The position numbers were made by a program, and so were the translations under genes. A stretch of DNA of 64,000 nucleotides, from the NCBI RefSeq assembly GCF_010015445.1, contig NC_053114.1, positions 23,108,579-23,172,578 on the forward strand, written 5' to 3'. The notes beneath the pieces are model-generated. The model was given only the letters and a program-made list of their open reading frames with translations, was not told the origin of the DNA and ran no database searches. Source of the DNA: Perca fluviatilis. Lineage: Eukaryota > Chordata > Actinopteri > Perciformes > Percidae. Below, in pieces: positions 12,073 through 26,102 of this stretch (the first letter of the stretch is position 1; each line of letters starts with the position of its first letter).

Positions 12073-15000
12073 GCTTGTAGCACACTTGATTGTGTCATAC
12101 AGACAGGGTAAGAAGAAGTCAAGGGACAATAGCAGCCGTGTGCCCATCTGGGGAGCAAATGTGATCGTCTTTTCTGAATAGTTAATGCATGTGCATCTCA
12201 ACGTTGGGAAATGGGACAGTGGTGTATCCCAGTGTGCGTCTGTCTGCAATAACTCACATCAAGACTCCTTCAATGATCATGCGTGTTGTCCTTAAGACAA
12301 GAGTGCTTTTCTGCACCTCCCCTTATTTTTGTCCAACTGCATGGAGTGAGAAGCTTCCTGGTCAGCACCAGACCAGCATCAAGCGTAATATATTTGTTAT
12401 TTGTGGGAGCGTAATAGTCTTCTAAAACATCCTATCCAGACAAGTTTTAACACATATAAAAATATTCTGAATAATATTTTGTCTGCTAGGATCTTTACAC
12501 TAAAAAGTTCAATTGCTTCAAAATTCTTAAAATCACTTTTACTCTTTCTCCCTCATTGAAAAAAACAATCTATTAATATGAAAATGTTTTTTGTTTAAAA
12601 CATTTAACTGCTGGTCACAAGACTTATACTTCACTGTAAAGTCCATTCTCAGTGTTAGTGCACTGGAAGATTTGTGTTTCCACATCACAACGATTGGCTT
12701 CCAAACTAGTCGTGATGTCACATAATCATGCTGGTACGTACACATATAAAACTGAGATTTAAGGTGAGCAAAAATAAACTTTTCTCTCTTCAGCAGATGG
12801 CATGAAAACAGCCATCTATTGTCAAACTGCACGTACATTCTGCACAGTGAAGCTTAAATATCCAAGAGACGAAACGATAAGCAAAACAGAATTTCGGAGG
12901 TGGAGTGGAGGAGGACTTTAATATTGCAAGAGTAAGTTTGCCAAAGCTTGTCTTTGGCTTGTCACTAATAGAGTGAAACAATAATGTCTGAGTTTGTTAA
13001 AGAGGATGTCAAGTAAAATGCAGAAATATAGTCCTCTTAGATATTTACATAACAGTACCAGCTCAGTTGTGACAAATGTGATTTGACTAGACTAATAAAA
13101 GTAATGAGGAGGATTTCACACACCGTAACCCTCTTGCCCCTATTTTCAACCCCAGACTAACCTGCTAGACTGTGGGAAACATTAATTTGATTTTCATAAA
13201 CGACTGTCTCCCACAGCTACATAGCACAGAAGTGAGGCTGTAGTCTGTGCTGATGTAAAGATGTGTGTATCCTGGAGCCACGGTGCTCAGTATACAGAAT
13301 AATTGGTTTTATGGATTAGGTAGTTGTAATTTTTCACATTTTAGGTTTTAAATCCTGACAGTTTAAGCCAGACATAAAAGAACATGTCAAAAATGTATCT
13401 TACTGTCTATGTTTTAGCCAACTCAGTAACTCCCTGATTTATGTCAGTGTTATAATACACATTAACATTAAACACTGACATTGTTATAACTATACACATA
13501 TTTATTTCTAGGATTTCTTTTTAACAGTCACTGGATGATTTAGTTGTAATGCACCTGCAAATTTGACTCTTGATGTTACTAATAATTAGCTTTCTAAAGT
13601 GTGCATTCAGCAGTATAAATGTATCTCAATAAATCTCCAACCTGGAAGACAAAAACAGACAGTTTGGCAAGGGGGTGGGGTGTGGAGGTGGGGGGTTGGG
13701 GGATGGAGAGTGATGACTCATGCACAGAGTAGAGGTCCCTCCCTTTCCATCTTCTTTCAGTGTCCAATCAGTTCTTTTCCATTGGTCACTCATTGCCTCC
13801 AAATCAGATCCCCACATTGCTTTACTACCCCCTGTAAAAATCACTTTATTTGCAAAGGTTTAGAACTTGCAAGGTAAATAAAAATGTCACATTCAGATCA
13901 CTTTGACACACAAATCGATGCTTGATAATATGATTACCTTTACATGATGTTTTGGTTCAGACCAGGCAGGGTCATGCAGTGGCCCCAAATTCAACTGAAA
14001 CACGCATGAACACATTTTCTAACACTCCCGAATAGATTTTAAAGCTGCTACTTTATCCACATTGAACTATGTTTTAATTTTAACAGAAAAAAACAGTTGG
14101 ATACTTTATCAAAAAAGTTCTCTATGAAGCTAGATGAATTCATAATTTTCTTAAATGCAATTACTTTAAGATTACTTTTTCAGAATGCAAGCAGCCTATA
14201 AAACGGTAGAAAGACTAATCGTTGCCTTGGATTGCCCACGTACAGTGAATATTGAGTTATTGGCTCATAGTTTCAGAGAAGATACAAGTGCCTACTATCG
14301 CTGTTTCTCCAGGGATCTCCTCAGCACCACTGTGGTGTAAGAGCCAGTCTCAGGACTCCTTGAAGTGGGCGGATGCTTGACATGGGCTTTATGAGCTTTA
14401 TGTAGAGGAGGACAGGGACCGGGGTTCCTCTTTGCATGCAGATTTATTGAAAAATATAACAAATGTAACCATGGAACAAAGGCAGAGCTGGCAAGAATTA
14501 TCTGAAAGTTGTGTTGAGAAAAAAAGAGTACATAAAGGAGAAGAAGGAAAAGGAAGAAAATGTGAGGATGTTGTGGTGTTTGACTTGAGGTGAGTAGAGT
14601 GCGGGGAGTTACATTACAATATTACAGCCTACATGGAGCTTTAAAACTACTCACTTTAAGCTAATAATCCATAAAGTTTAGGCTCCAAAAAGATGACACT
14701 CAAAAAAGAAGTATTCTAATTGTCTTATGGTAAAAGAGCAAGATCATTTTCACTAAACAGCATTCACTTTTTTGGCTACTACAGTGCACATTTGGTGTTT
14801 TGGGATACTAAGCATAGGTAGATCCTTCCAGATCAAAATTGGCATGGTTGTTGTCAACGACGATGACATCAATTCAGATTTTTTAAATGCGAGATGACTC
14901 CAATATTGAGCAACACATTATGTAAAGGAAGGTGCTAGGGAGTGACTGGTGTTTTTGATGGCACTAATAACATCTAGGAAGAACTCCAGGGGCTTGGATA

Positions 15001-15434
15001 ATGTTGCAAAGTCTATCTTCATGTCCACCTTCAAGCTACCTTCAAGCTACACAATCTAGGTCTTGCAGGAAGTTAAAGCAATAGTTTTTAATGCAATCAT
15101 TCCAGGAAGACAAATAACCACCCAACCATCCATTAAATTAGGAGTCATTAGGGCTTCTGGTCTGGCATCCTACTTCAGTGATTGTGACCCTAAATAGTGA
15201 TAAAGTTATTCGTAATCAGGGCTCTACACTCTTGACCGATTCCACTAACATTTCAGTTGGTAACACCAGCGGGTAATTAGGGACAGATGTGGTTAACCAT
15301 CAAATCTGCCAACATGTTTTCTAGGCTTGCAACTCAAATGTAGTACTGAATAGTATTATTGAATTGCAATAGGTTGTCCAGGTATACCTAATAAAGTGTC
15401 CACTGAGTTAATTCATAGCAAAAACATATTAGCA
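12073..15434. other. Non-coding DNA; one G-rich tract
   Basis: No gene was found. Around 13671-13706 the + strand has four G-runs of at least four bases (GGGGG, GGGG, GGGGGG, GGGGG) that could form a quadruplex, although one loop is nine bases long. Nothing else is named. Confidence 0.45.
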
Positions 15435-15442
15435 GTAGTATT

Positions 15443-16384
15443 TAGGGAAGTACCAATCTGATACTGATATCGACCCAATACTAATTCAAATAGCTGGTTT
15501 GGGCATCTGTGACAATAGGGCCGATCTATGTTAACGTCTCGTTTTATACTGGAATTTTAATTCTTGTTTATGTTTTGACCAATATCTTGCTGCATTGAAA
15601 AGGTCCAGTGATGGGAAAAGTATTCAGATCCTTAAGTAAAAGTACTAATACCACACTGTGAAAATACTCTGTTACAAGTAAAAGTCCTGCATTGAAAATG
15701 TTACTTAAGTAAAAGTATGTCATCAGGAAAATGTACTTAAAATATTACGAGTAAAAGTACTCAATGCAGAAAAATCCTCACATCAACTGTGTTTTAATGG
15801 TCCAATCATTTCAGCTGTACTTGTAGGCCTCTATATTGTTGGGTAGTTTAGTTTATAATAAAACTTATTTATAAACTACATGTGTTTTGTGTGCAAAAGT
15901 CTTCATTTGTAAAGTAACTAAAGCTGTCCGATTAATGTAGTGGAGTAAAAAGTACAATATTTTCCTCTGACGTGTAGTGGAGTAGAAGTAGAAACTGGCA
16001 GGAAAGAAAAGACTTAAGTAGAGTACAAGTACCTCAAATTTGTATTTAACTAAAGTACTTGAGTAAATGTACTTATTCCACCACTGAAAAGCTCCCACTT
16101 GAATTGTAATTCCTGTTAATTTTGAAGATTTTAATAATAACAAATAATAAATTACAATTGTTAATAAATTACATGTTAGTTTCAGTCAAATGCATATTGA
16201 TGTATTTATTAGTTACATTTTGTTTTACAAAGTTAGGAAAGCAATGTTTAAGTCAAGCCTGATGTTACCTTACACATAAAAGAATGATCCCAGTCACTTC
16301 CACACAGTGAGGTATAGAGCTTATTAATAAACCCTGGTATTGGATCGATATCGGGACTGCAAAAGTCAGATCAGTGCATCCCTA
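15443..16384. mobile_element. Outer hAT-type element interrupted by a second hAT-type MITE
   Basis: The left end TAGGGAAGTACCAATCTGA and the reverse complement of the right end (TAGGGATGCACTGATCTGA) are inverted repeats that continue into a GATATCGA block. Flanking 8-mers are GTAGTATT (15435-15442) and GTAGTATC (16385-16392), a 7/8 target duplication. The middle is occupied by the independent element at 15606-16086. It has no transposase frame, so it is non-autonomous. Confidence 0.85.
15606..16086 (-). mobile_element. hAT-type MITE nested in the 15443-16384 element
   Basis: It starts CAGTGATGGGAAAAG, ends TTCCACCACTG, and is flanked by AAAAGGTC (15598-15605) and AAAAGCTC (16087-16094), a 7/8 match for an 8-bp target duplication. 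The body is the reverse complement of the 11602-12064 element (for example GTAAAAGTCCTGCATTGAAA and CTGTCCGATTAATG). Non-coding. It inserted after the outer element was in place. Confidence 0.88.
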
Positions 16385-16392
16385 GTAGTATC

Positions 16393-19300
16393 AGCAGTTT
16401 TGTAAAATTTGTTCTATTTGTGTTTCTGTATTGTTTTGGAATGGGCATTTAAGATTGCGTTTGACCACAATATGACAACGCGTATCTCCTCCTCTAGTGG
16501 CATTTAGTTTGATGTTGATGTGTTAAGTGTACTTGACAGGTTTCTCTGAGATTTATGCTGTCACCCCATACAGTGAAGGTGAGTTATTTCTGTCGTGGTG
16601 CTCATTCCCATATACAGGAAAAACATTTTTTCCTCGCCAGATTACCTAACCTAAGGGACAATGTTGAGTATCCTCTGACAGCTCCCATATCCCTTGCTGT
16701 CCCAGGATCAGCACCTTGGACAGTGATCATGGCACACTTAGGTTCCAAATGTTGAAAATAATCCACCTGAGCTGAAAGCGGGAGGATCCAATGATATGGT
16801 CTTAAACCTTCACCACAGCTGATCATCATATTATTTTTAGATTAATTAAGTTTTCAGTTCACTGAAGTCTGGTTGTCATCCAGGAGCCTCCAGACAGATA
16901 CAGTCTCATTAACCAGAGCCCCTGTTCGTGCCCCTATTGGAAAAATAAAAGCACAGGAGAAAAAAGTGGGTCAACATATCTTAAAACAATTCACATAGCT
17001 CTTACAGTTTCAAATCGGCTCCCTGTGAGAGCTAGCTTTGCTTGCATACCATTACAAAATATTTTTTACTTAAGAAATTCACATTTGCAGGATGTTTAAA
17101 AGAGTTCTTTCTTGCCTTTGTTCAAGTATCCTGCTATTTTGTCAAATTAAATTCATTTCATGACAGTTTTAATCCCTTGGTTATTTTCCCTTATCGCAGT
17201 GACCGGTAAATCAGCCGCACACTCATGTAGTGCAGGAAAAAAATAACTTTGTGTTTGTTAAAGTCAAGCCATAGGGTGGTCCATACATTTGCATTACAGT
17301 GCTGTCTGACAGAATGTGAGCTAGTATAGTTGTCTTGTTGAAGTATCTTCATATCTGTGTTTATTTCTTGGATTTGTATCACATATAAACTTTTCATTTT
17401 TTTCTGGAGGCCCCCATTATTATAATAAATGGGGATTTCCTGTTCCTTGCAATTTATAATAATAGATAGATAAACTAAGGACCAGCTTGGATGGGTGGGT
17501 GGGTTTGTCTTTACTTGTCTAAACAGGACAATGTATTGTGTATTATGGTTACATAGTGTATTGTTCTGGTGTTTACTATTTCACTGTGTCTGTGAAGTCC
17601 TTTTTCTTATAACCAAGTAGGACGTGTAATAAAGCAGTGTAACTGACTGTTGACATATTTCACATCACAGAGTTTCTTTGTGCAGCCTACGTAGACGGTA
17701 AACTATATTTCAAACAAATGTCATATACACTATTGATTTCCCTGATTCTCCACAAATACAGATAATAAGCTGCTTTATGTCCATGGAGCTATGCACCTTT
17801 AGGAATCTTTCCTGAGTTTAAAGCAAGGTGACCCCAGAAGGAACATAAAGACACTTAACCATGCCTATGTGTTTCATAACAGCCCAGATTGTGCCTGAAA
17901 TTTTCTATATATGGTGTTGGGTGAGACTGTGACAAACAGACTGGCCAGCTTCCTGAAATTGTTTAGATAGTTTTCCCATATGTCTTCTGCCTTGTGCTAC
18001 ACTGAGAGCACGCACTTCTGTAGACCAATAGCATGTCATGTTGAAGCCAATCCAAAAAAGGGATGTCTCCATTAAAAAGACAAAACACTGAATACTAGAC
18101 TTGAGTGCTTAGTTAGTATTGTGACTTTGTCAACAGTTTTCCCCTTAAAAGAAAGCTATTGAAGAAACTCCAATATTTAGAAGCTGAATATATTTTTCTC
18201 AGAAGTTATGTACATCAAAATGTTAATATCCATGGCTGCCATTGAAAGCTGCACAGTCCCATCTTTTCTGTGTCTCTGTGGATATGGCTGTGCAGTATAT
18301 GATACACATTTACTGCCAGTCTCTGTTAGTCTATGGCTCTTCGGTCGCTCTCTTTCTCAGTGAAACACCTTCCTCAGGGGAGGATTATTGACTTGCAGTT
18401 GCAGCTTGCTGTTGCTTCCTTTAGAAAATCATGTCACCAGCGTTTAATGAACAATTAAATCAAGATTGGCACTGATTAATCAAAGATTAAATGGTGATGT
18501 GATAATTGAAAAATCATGGTGGTCTCAAATGGGATTTTTTTTTTATTGCTTTTAACGGTGGCATTTAATTCTACGTGGAATACTTTAGTTGGCAGGACAA
18601 AACAAGCAATTGAAGACATCCCTTTGGGTCGGGTATCATCTTGGGAGCATGAATCGTTAAATGAATCGTTAGTTGCAACTCTAGTTAAGTGTGAATTTCT
18701 CAGAAATGTGTTTTAAAATGTCAGTAGGATTTACATTGTAGCCCTGTATGTAGTTTAATGCCTTCATTTGATTTTGTTTGATCTCCAGCAGTGTTCACCT
18801 TGATCAGCCTTGTATTAACTGTGCGTACATGTTGGTAGGTGTGGGAGCATTTCCAGCAAAACAAACCATGTGACACAGCCTGCTTGTTTAAAAAATGTGA
18901 ACAGAAACAGTGCAGTGACTGACACTGACAAACAACATTCGTAAAAATAGCAATGATTTGTCTAATCTCATAAAAAACAATAGGCTCGAATGTTGTACAT
19001 TTTGACACAGGCCAATGGCTGTAGCTAACTGACCAAAGGAGCAGCACAGTGCCATCTGAAAAAAGAGGCTCAACTGGGACAAAAACAAAACACAAAAAAG
19101 TACAATAAATGAATAATGTCATTAACATAACCCATTCCCTACTATGTTGCTACCAACGTTAGTGTGCATAGCATGAGTGTTGTTTCGTTCACCCTGTGTG
19201 AGCGATGAGTTTGCTACATTCCGCAAGCTCTCTTAGCTTTTTCATTCTAATAAATAGACAAATTTGAGACAAATCTGTTAAATGCCACAACCATATAAAC
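16393..19300. other. Non-coding DNA, nothing recognised
   Basis: AT-rich sequence with no supportable gene. A short fragment near 18650-18685 (ATGAATCGTTA twice, then GTTGCAACTCTAG) resembles the end of a dispersed element. Confidence 0.4.
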
Positions 19301-21278
19301 AGAAGCAGGGCCCCATTTCAGACAATGTGAAAACTTTGTGAAAACTTGCTAGCAGGTTTACCTAACTAACCCTGAGTTTCTTGCCCCTGTCAAGACCTGG
19401 CTCAAAGGTATGACAAAATGTGGAGAACACACGTTTGGTCAATTAAATAAAATGTATTTAAATACAAAGGTAAACATGCTATCAGTTTATCAGTAATATG
19501 TGTCGTGTATGGATGTGTGTAGGTGTTGCAATGTTAGAAATCAAAAGTAACTCAACCCAAAGTCCAAACAACCAAGCAACCTTGAGGAGGTAGAGAGGAA
19601 GAGTGACTGCCCAGGCACTCCTGTTTATGGACATCAGTTCATCCAGGTGTCAATCATCAGTCCTTATTAGCCAATCCCCAGATTCCAGCAACCAAAGGGA
19701 CTTAATAGGTCTTGAGGCCTAGGAGCCGTCACACCCCTTATAACCCAAAGTGTTATACTTCTTTACTTCCTCATGTGTAAAAAAACCCAATATGCCTTTG
19801 TGTTAATGAAGTACAAATGCAGTACACTAGTAGAATTTGTCATGTTGTTCATCATGTTGTTGAAACAAGTAAAATCATCCACCTCACCCACCTTTAACTG
19901 ATAGTCTAGCAGTTGTACTGTATTTAGAATTCTGTCTTTTTCATCTGCTGCCTCATTTGGTCCATTTCTAGATCAGCTTTTAAAATCTTTTTCTCTAAGT
20001 ACACCTATTGGTGTTGTTTCACAGGGAGCTATATGAGCTCAAAATTACATAGAATTTCAGAGTGCCAGGTCTTATACATTTCACTGTAAGTCATGGGCCA
20101 ATGGTGAACATCTTAAAAAGCCAAGTTGGCCTGTAGAAGTGGATGGCCCCTCTTCCTCGTAGCCCCCACCCAGCATCTGTTGAAGAAATAAGGTGCGAGT
20201 TTTATCATGGTACAACATAAGTTACACTGTTATGTAAGGTCATCTAACAGTAGTTCCCTTGTGGCAGCTGACAATGTGTCTTTATCATTCTCCTGTGAGA
20301 TTTTGTTATTGTGTTCTACTCTCTAATCCATTATGAACCATCTGTGGAGTCTTAAGAGTACTTATAGCTGCATGGTCTCTTATAGCAGGCTTCAGCAGAC
20401 AGATTACTCCATCTGTAACTGTAACAGAAGATGAAAATGATAAGTGCCCAACATAATTCAAATTTAGTTTTTACAACCGTGCAGGCCACATCACAATTTC
20501 CCAAATAAATAACTAAATTGGGTCCTAAATTGAGCTTCCTCCAGAGAAGCCTTCAGCAATAGGTCGGTCACTATTCTGACTGAGGACCATCTCTTCAGCC
20601 TCTGTGAGTGCTGGTGGTGGACCCCCTCCGGTTTTTCAGGTTTCAGCCTTTTTTTCTATTGGCTATAATGGAGGTCCAATTTGTCCATTAAGCACAGATT
20701 TGGAGACTTGCATGTATAACGGCATTTATTGTTACTTTCAAAGATAATATTAAATATGGGCAATTTTGGGATGGCTGAAAAAGTTACTGTTTGCTTCAAA
20801 AAATTCCACTGCTATAGGGTAGGCTAAATAACATCACAATTAAAATAAAACTATACCTGTTTTATGTATATGTTTATATTTCATCTTCAGTTTCTGCCAA
20901 GTGCGTTTTGTGCCTGTTGGGTTTGACCTGAATAAATATGAAGACACGCATGTACACAAAATGTTGAATAAGTGGATTATTCGAGATAGAACTCGAGATG
21001 GAACTTATTCGAGATATAACGTGAGTTTAAAAAAATTAAAACTCACGCATTGACTCGGTCAGCAATTTTCTGCCGCGCAAGCTCACCTTCTTTTACTGCT
21101 GCAACTGTATTGTTCTTTTTCTTAAATATGTGAACATATTCCGCATAAGTATTAATATTTCTAACTCTACTGGGGAGAAGTAGGAGGTTTGACCTTTTTT
21201 TTTGTCCTGTTACCATCATGTATCATGTTATCTGCATTCCATTGTTGAGGGCTTTCCATATGCTGGTGCACACACTTT
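19301..21278. other. Non-coding DNA with weak repeat fragments
   Basis: 19312-19390 (CCCCATTTCAGA..., AGCAGGTTTACCTAACTAA) resembles the end of the repeat at 21279-21424 in the other orientation. A small hairpin lies at 21020-21047, with nine-base arms CGTGAGTTT/AAACTCACG, beside three copies of TTCGAGATA or near variants. No gene was found. Confidence 0.4.
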
Positions 21279-21424
21279 ACCCAGGGTTACTTAATTCAGA
21301 GTTGTTTGACCTAATTCTTCTCACCTGCTCTGAAACCAGAAACTGGAGTTTGACAGATCAGAGTTAGTCAACCCAGAATTCAGGTTTGAACTCTGTTTGT
21401 TAAACCTGCTTTCTGAAATACCCC
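21279..21424 (-). repeat. Fragment of a teleost MITE-like repeat
   Basis: The reverse complement begins GGGGTATTTCAGAAAGCAGG and continues with several AACTCTG/AACCTG words, a pattern I recall from abundant fish MITEs. Only one end is evident. Confidence 0.45.
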
Positions 21425-24411
21425 TCAGAATAGCCGTCGAATGTACCTTTCAGTCTCTCAGCCTGAATCGGCTACCTGGCCCGTCAGCAGTTTCTGCTCA
21501 CTGCTGTAGGTGTGTGCTTTGTGCCTTCTGTCACTCTTCTTCGTATATTTATTTTTGACTTTAATCAAATCATGTTCTCTCAACCCTTTTAAAAGCAGCA
21601 GATTCTTAAGGGCCAAGAGTCCAGATGCAACAAGTGTGACGAATCAAAATCAAATTTCAAACACATAAATGAATAACACTACTAAACCCTACTTCAAAAC
21701 AATTGAGAAAATGAATAATAAGAAAAAAAATGTATCTTTAACAACTCACTTTCCTTTTTGCTCAGCACAGTTAATCATATGTCACCTACAATACGCATGA
21801 TAACATTCACCAAATCAGAACTTATTCTTTGGGGGACCATGAAAATCAACAACACATTCCATGGCAATAATCCATTCATTAGTATTTATAACACTTATAT
21901 GTGGACCAATGTGTTTGACCAACAGGAGGACAGAGGTTTGGCTCGTAGACTATTACAGACATTGCGATCCTTGTAGCCACGTTTTGCATAGCTGTAAATA
22001 AAATCAAATTATATATCTTTCTTCACACCTTATCACAGGCCTATTTATCTCATATTTTCACTAGACATAAACATTTTGTATGATCTAATTGTACACTCTC
22101 ACAACTAAACAACCTCACCCCCTTACAGGAGGGAAGCACATCAGAGAGCCTTATAGTTGAAGTTTTCTCATTATGTAGTTTTGACACACAAAATCTCACA
22201 CAAAAACTCTTTATTTCGTTATTGGTGAAAAAAAAACTTAAGGTCATAACACTGGATGATTTAATGATCCTTATGTGAGCTCTGACACAGTTCTGTAACA
22301 GCTGGGTCACTTCTTCCTTCACAAAATTCCCATACTTAATTTCTGTTTCTTATTAGCATACTCAGCAGGGGACACCTAAAAAAAGTAATGCTAAAGTATT
22401 TTTTAAGTCTCTCGCATATGTACTGACAGACTATGAAAAAGTGGCCTTTCTTTATGGCTTCTAAGTGCCTCCGATAGGATTTGTTCATTCGTTTGACCTA
22501 TGACCTTTAGATGGATGTTTTTTAGAAGCAAATGCAGTGTTTTTAACTGCGTCTAGATGTGTCTTGTCTTAACTAGCTCAAATACCTCCTCAAGTGCCTT
22601 TTATTTAAACCTGTGCCAAACGAGTGCAAACAGCACTGAATAAATGAGGATTGAAAGTATTTGTCGTAACTCTGCAGCATTCCACTGACAAAAGAGAGAT
22701 TATCTTGGCATATCACTCGTTAACTTGTTCTCCCTTACCTTAAGACACAGGTATGTGTCGTAGTATGTGTAGTTCACTCTAAAGTGAGGTAGGTGCATAG
22801 ACTGTAGGGGAGGCAAAAGGCTGCATGCATCTCAGACATCACTGCTCACCATCAACATAATCTCTTGACAGAGTAATTGCGGGAAGCTTTCATGCCTTTT
22901 GAGTTTGTCTGCTCTCACTGGCCATCTGTTTTGTGCACCCCACCTCCACCTCCTACTAGACTAATATACACACTTATCACACTCGTTTAAATAAAGTAGA
23001 GAAGAAAAACTTATTCACACCCTTTTTAAAGAGAAGTTGAAATCAGACAAATCAAAAAAGCTGTCATAAGGTAGTTCAAAAGTAATTTGATTATCTTGAT
23101 ATAATTTGAGCATAGCAGCAATTTTAAGTGTGAGATTTAAGTCAAGAGCACAAAGGCAATGGCCATATATGTTGGCACTTCACTACTCTTTGCAGTGGAT
23201 AAAACCTTTTTAAGTACCATAATCATAACCTCCACCATCATTTCTTCATACCATGCTCTTATGCCGCAAACCGGCTAAAATTTGTGCACACTTGTATCTT
23301 GCCATGAACTTTGTGTGACAGAGAAAGAAATGCAAACCGGCTACCTCCACTCTTGCCATGGCAACGGACGCGACAAGAAAAGCGATCCTGTACCTGTGTA
23401 TCTGTCTCCCTAATGGTCTGTGTGTTAGTGTAACAAGATCTGTAAAAACTCCCCTCAATGACATTTTAGATCCCCCACTGTAACTGACCTGGGCTGTGGA
23501 GTCACAAGTAGGATTTAGGTGAGTACTCAGCCTTCTCTCAGGTTCCTGTTCCCCTTTTCCTAATGAATTCAACCATAAGAAGACTTGAGATGAGGCCCCT
23601 TTTTCCACATGGCCAGGATATTATTTACTGTTGTATGAGCTGTATTATGTTTGCAGATTCTCATAAATGCAAAAATCTGACTTTCCCCACATCATATGTG
23701 TTTGTAAAATCTCTCAAAATAGATGCTCTTATCAGTGGTTTTGACTTAACGAAAGTCTATTATGTGTTTACCTTTTTATTTTTGGGAAGAAAAGCTCTCA
23801 TTGAGAATTCTGTGGACTGACTGCAGAAGTGTCCTGCATTATAGCACCTTGCAGCTTCACCGTTGGACTGCATCACTCGGACCACTCCTAACTCTCCTAT
23901 TCCCTCTGCTGGGAAAGGCAAATATTACACACCATAAACGGAGTACAAAACACAAACTACAGTAATTACTTATGTTATTTTTATACTTTAAGTATCTCTG
24001 CATATTAGGACTGAGCTGACCTGCAGAGTTTTCTGGCTTAATTCCAATCTGCTGCTTTCTCTAGGAAGGCCTGGTCTAGGTGAGAGTCTCGCTGACACCC
24101 CACTGTATGAAATATCAATGTGAGTGACTCACTCCCAAGTTTGGTGTCAATCATCATTGCAAATGCCAAACCCATTATCACCAAATCTTTTCAAGAAGTT
24201 GTTTTGTCCATCTGGTGGCAGAAGCAGCAGCCTCTTTGAAAAAGAGGGAAGATTTTCACAACAGCTTTTAAGGCTTTTGAAGAAGCTCGTTTTCCCTCAG
24301 GGTGAGGGGAACTATTCTCAATTTACTTCATAAATTACCTTGTAAACATCCAATTCACCATTTTTGGTTGCACACACTACATTTTTAGCTTAGCTTAGTT
24401 TAGTTTATTTG

Positions 24412-24442
<31 letters not shown>

Positions 24443-25415
24443 AAAGAGGTAAAACTTGTACTAAACCTCATAAAGATGGAAAGTATCCATACTCACTGCA
24501 GCAGTCATACAAATGTGAATAAACTTATAATATTTTTAACCAACCACCTCTAAGAATATTGAGCATCAGTTGCTAGACTGTTGTATCAGGCTTTACCTTT
24601 GTTCTTTTGGCCACAGCTTCCTCAAGTTGTGACAAAACATTGTTGTGACAAGTGCTGCACCATCCAGTAGAGGACCAGTTTGTGCCCTGGTTGCTTGTGT
24701 CGACTGTTTCGATAAAAGCCAGCCTACTTTGCTGTTTGTGTTTTCGTCTTCCTTTTTTGTATTGAATAGCACAGCAGGCAAGTTCATTATGCGTGTGACT
24801 CATCCCACTAGCCCACACCCCCTCCCTATCTGCTGCTGTGCGCTGGAAAGAAGAGGGAACCGCCATTGATCACTTCTTCCCTCACACATGCACGCACACA
24901 CCCCACCTTCAACGTCACTATCGATCGACATGTTTAATGTTTTTGTGGGGAATAGCTGGCATTTCCTTTTCTGTCATTTTACATCTGTTCCCCACCATCT
25001 GCTGACATTATAATACATCACAGTGCAGGAATGTAAACAATAAAAAGTAAAGCAAAATCCAAGCAATTATTCAAACAATCTCAGATGGTTCAGTCAGTGC
25101 AGGGCTGCGATTTTTTTTTTGTAGCAGTGGCAGTCAGGAAATATGCCTGGACAGGAGATGTTTTCTGCTTTGCAAGTGTTAATCCATGGATACAGCTGAG
25201 TTCACATCTACCTGACTAACAGCAAAGCTGCTGTGGCAGAGTGGTTGGCAGGTTATTGAACATTTCCTTGATAAATTAATTTTCCCACTCCCTCCCTCTC
25301 ATGATCTGATTAGTAAATGGTGTTCAACATTTAATACATGCTTGTAATACATTAACATGCAAATACAAAAATATTCTGAAGTAGTTATTTACACATTTAT
25401 AAAGATGTGACTTCA
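21425..25415. other. Non-coding DNA with a GT microsatellite
   Basis: No gene was recognised. The sequence is AT-rich with ordinary low-complexity patches. The only clear feature is the GT run listed separately. Confidence 0.4.
24412..24438. repeat. (GT)n microsatellite
   Basis: About 13 uninterrupted GT units. Confidence 0.95.
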
Positions 25416-26102
25416 TTAAAGGACAATTCTGGCGCAAAATGAACCTAGGGGTTAATAACATATGTATACCGATCCAACCATTCTCTGGGATATGTTTTCA
25501 TGCTAATCGAATGTGTCTCTAGCTTGAAAAAAGATAGCGCAAACCACTGATTAGCTTATGAAGCTAGTCGTCGGGGCCGAGGATAAAGTAAAAAGAAATC
25601 GCTATTTCTACACCACTAACAAGGCTCAAAATAGTGCCATACTTCAACGGTAGCATAATGAGGGTCCCTACATGTAAACCGAAGACCAGTCGAACGACGA
25701 ACGCCTTGCAACCGGTAACCAGTAACTGATCATGACTGTTTTCCCAAGATGGTGCCTGCTTGTATAAGTGAACGCTACTGTCTTTATAATTATTTTTTTA
25801 ATAAACTGTCTGTACACTTACATAGTTCTCAATGCTTCGGTTTACATGTAGGGACCCTCATTATGCTACCGCGGAAGTGTGGTGCTATTTTGAGCCTCGT
25901 TAGTGGTGTAGAAATAGCGATTTCTTTTTACTTTACCCTCTGCCCCGACGACTAGCTTATAAGCTAATCAGTGTTTTGTGCTATCTTGTTTCAAGCTAGA
26001 GACACATTCGATTAGCATGAAAACATATCCCAGAGAACGGTCGACTTGGTACACATATGTTATTAACCCCTAGGTTCATTTTGCGCCGGAATTGTCCTTT
26101 AA
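25416..26102. mobile_element. Fold-back TTAA element with 268-bp inverted arms
   Basis: The left arm 25416-25684 and right arm 25835-26102 are near-perfect reverse complements around a 150-base loop. Both ends read TTAAAGGACAATTC. The TTAA borders suit a TTAA-target transposon (Kolobok/T2-type or piggyBac-type MITE; the T2 consensus terminus is TTAAAGG). The arms contain GCTAGTCGTCGGGGC, TAGAAATAGCGATTTC and CATAATGAGGGTCCC. The loop contains CAAGATGGTGCC. No protein is encoded. Confidence 0.88.

Noticed and set aside
13671..13706. Strong G-quadruplex call
   Set aside because: Four G-runs exist, but one loop is nine bases, so I list it only as a possible structure within the surrounding region.
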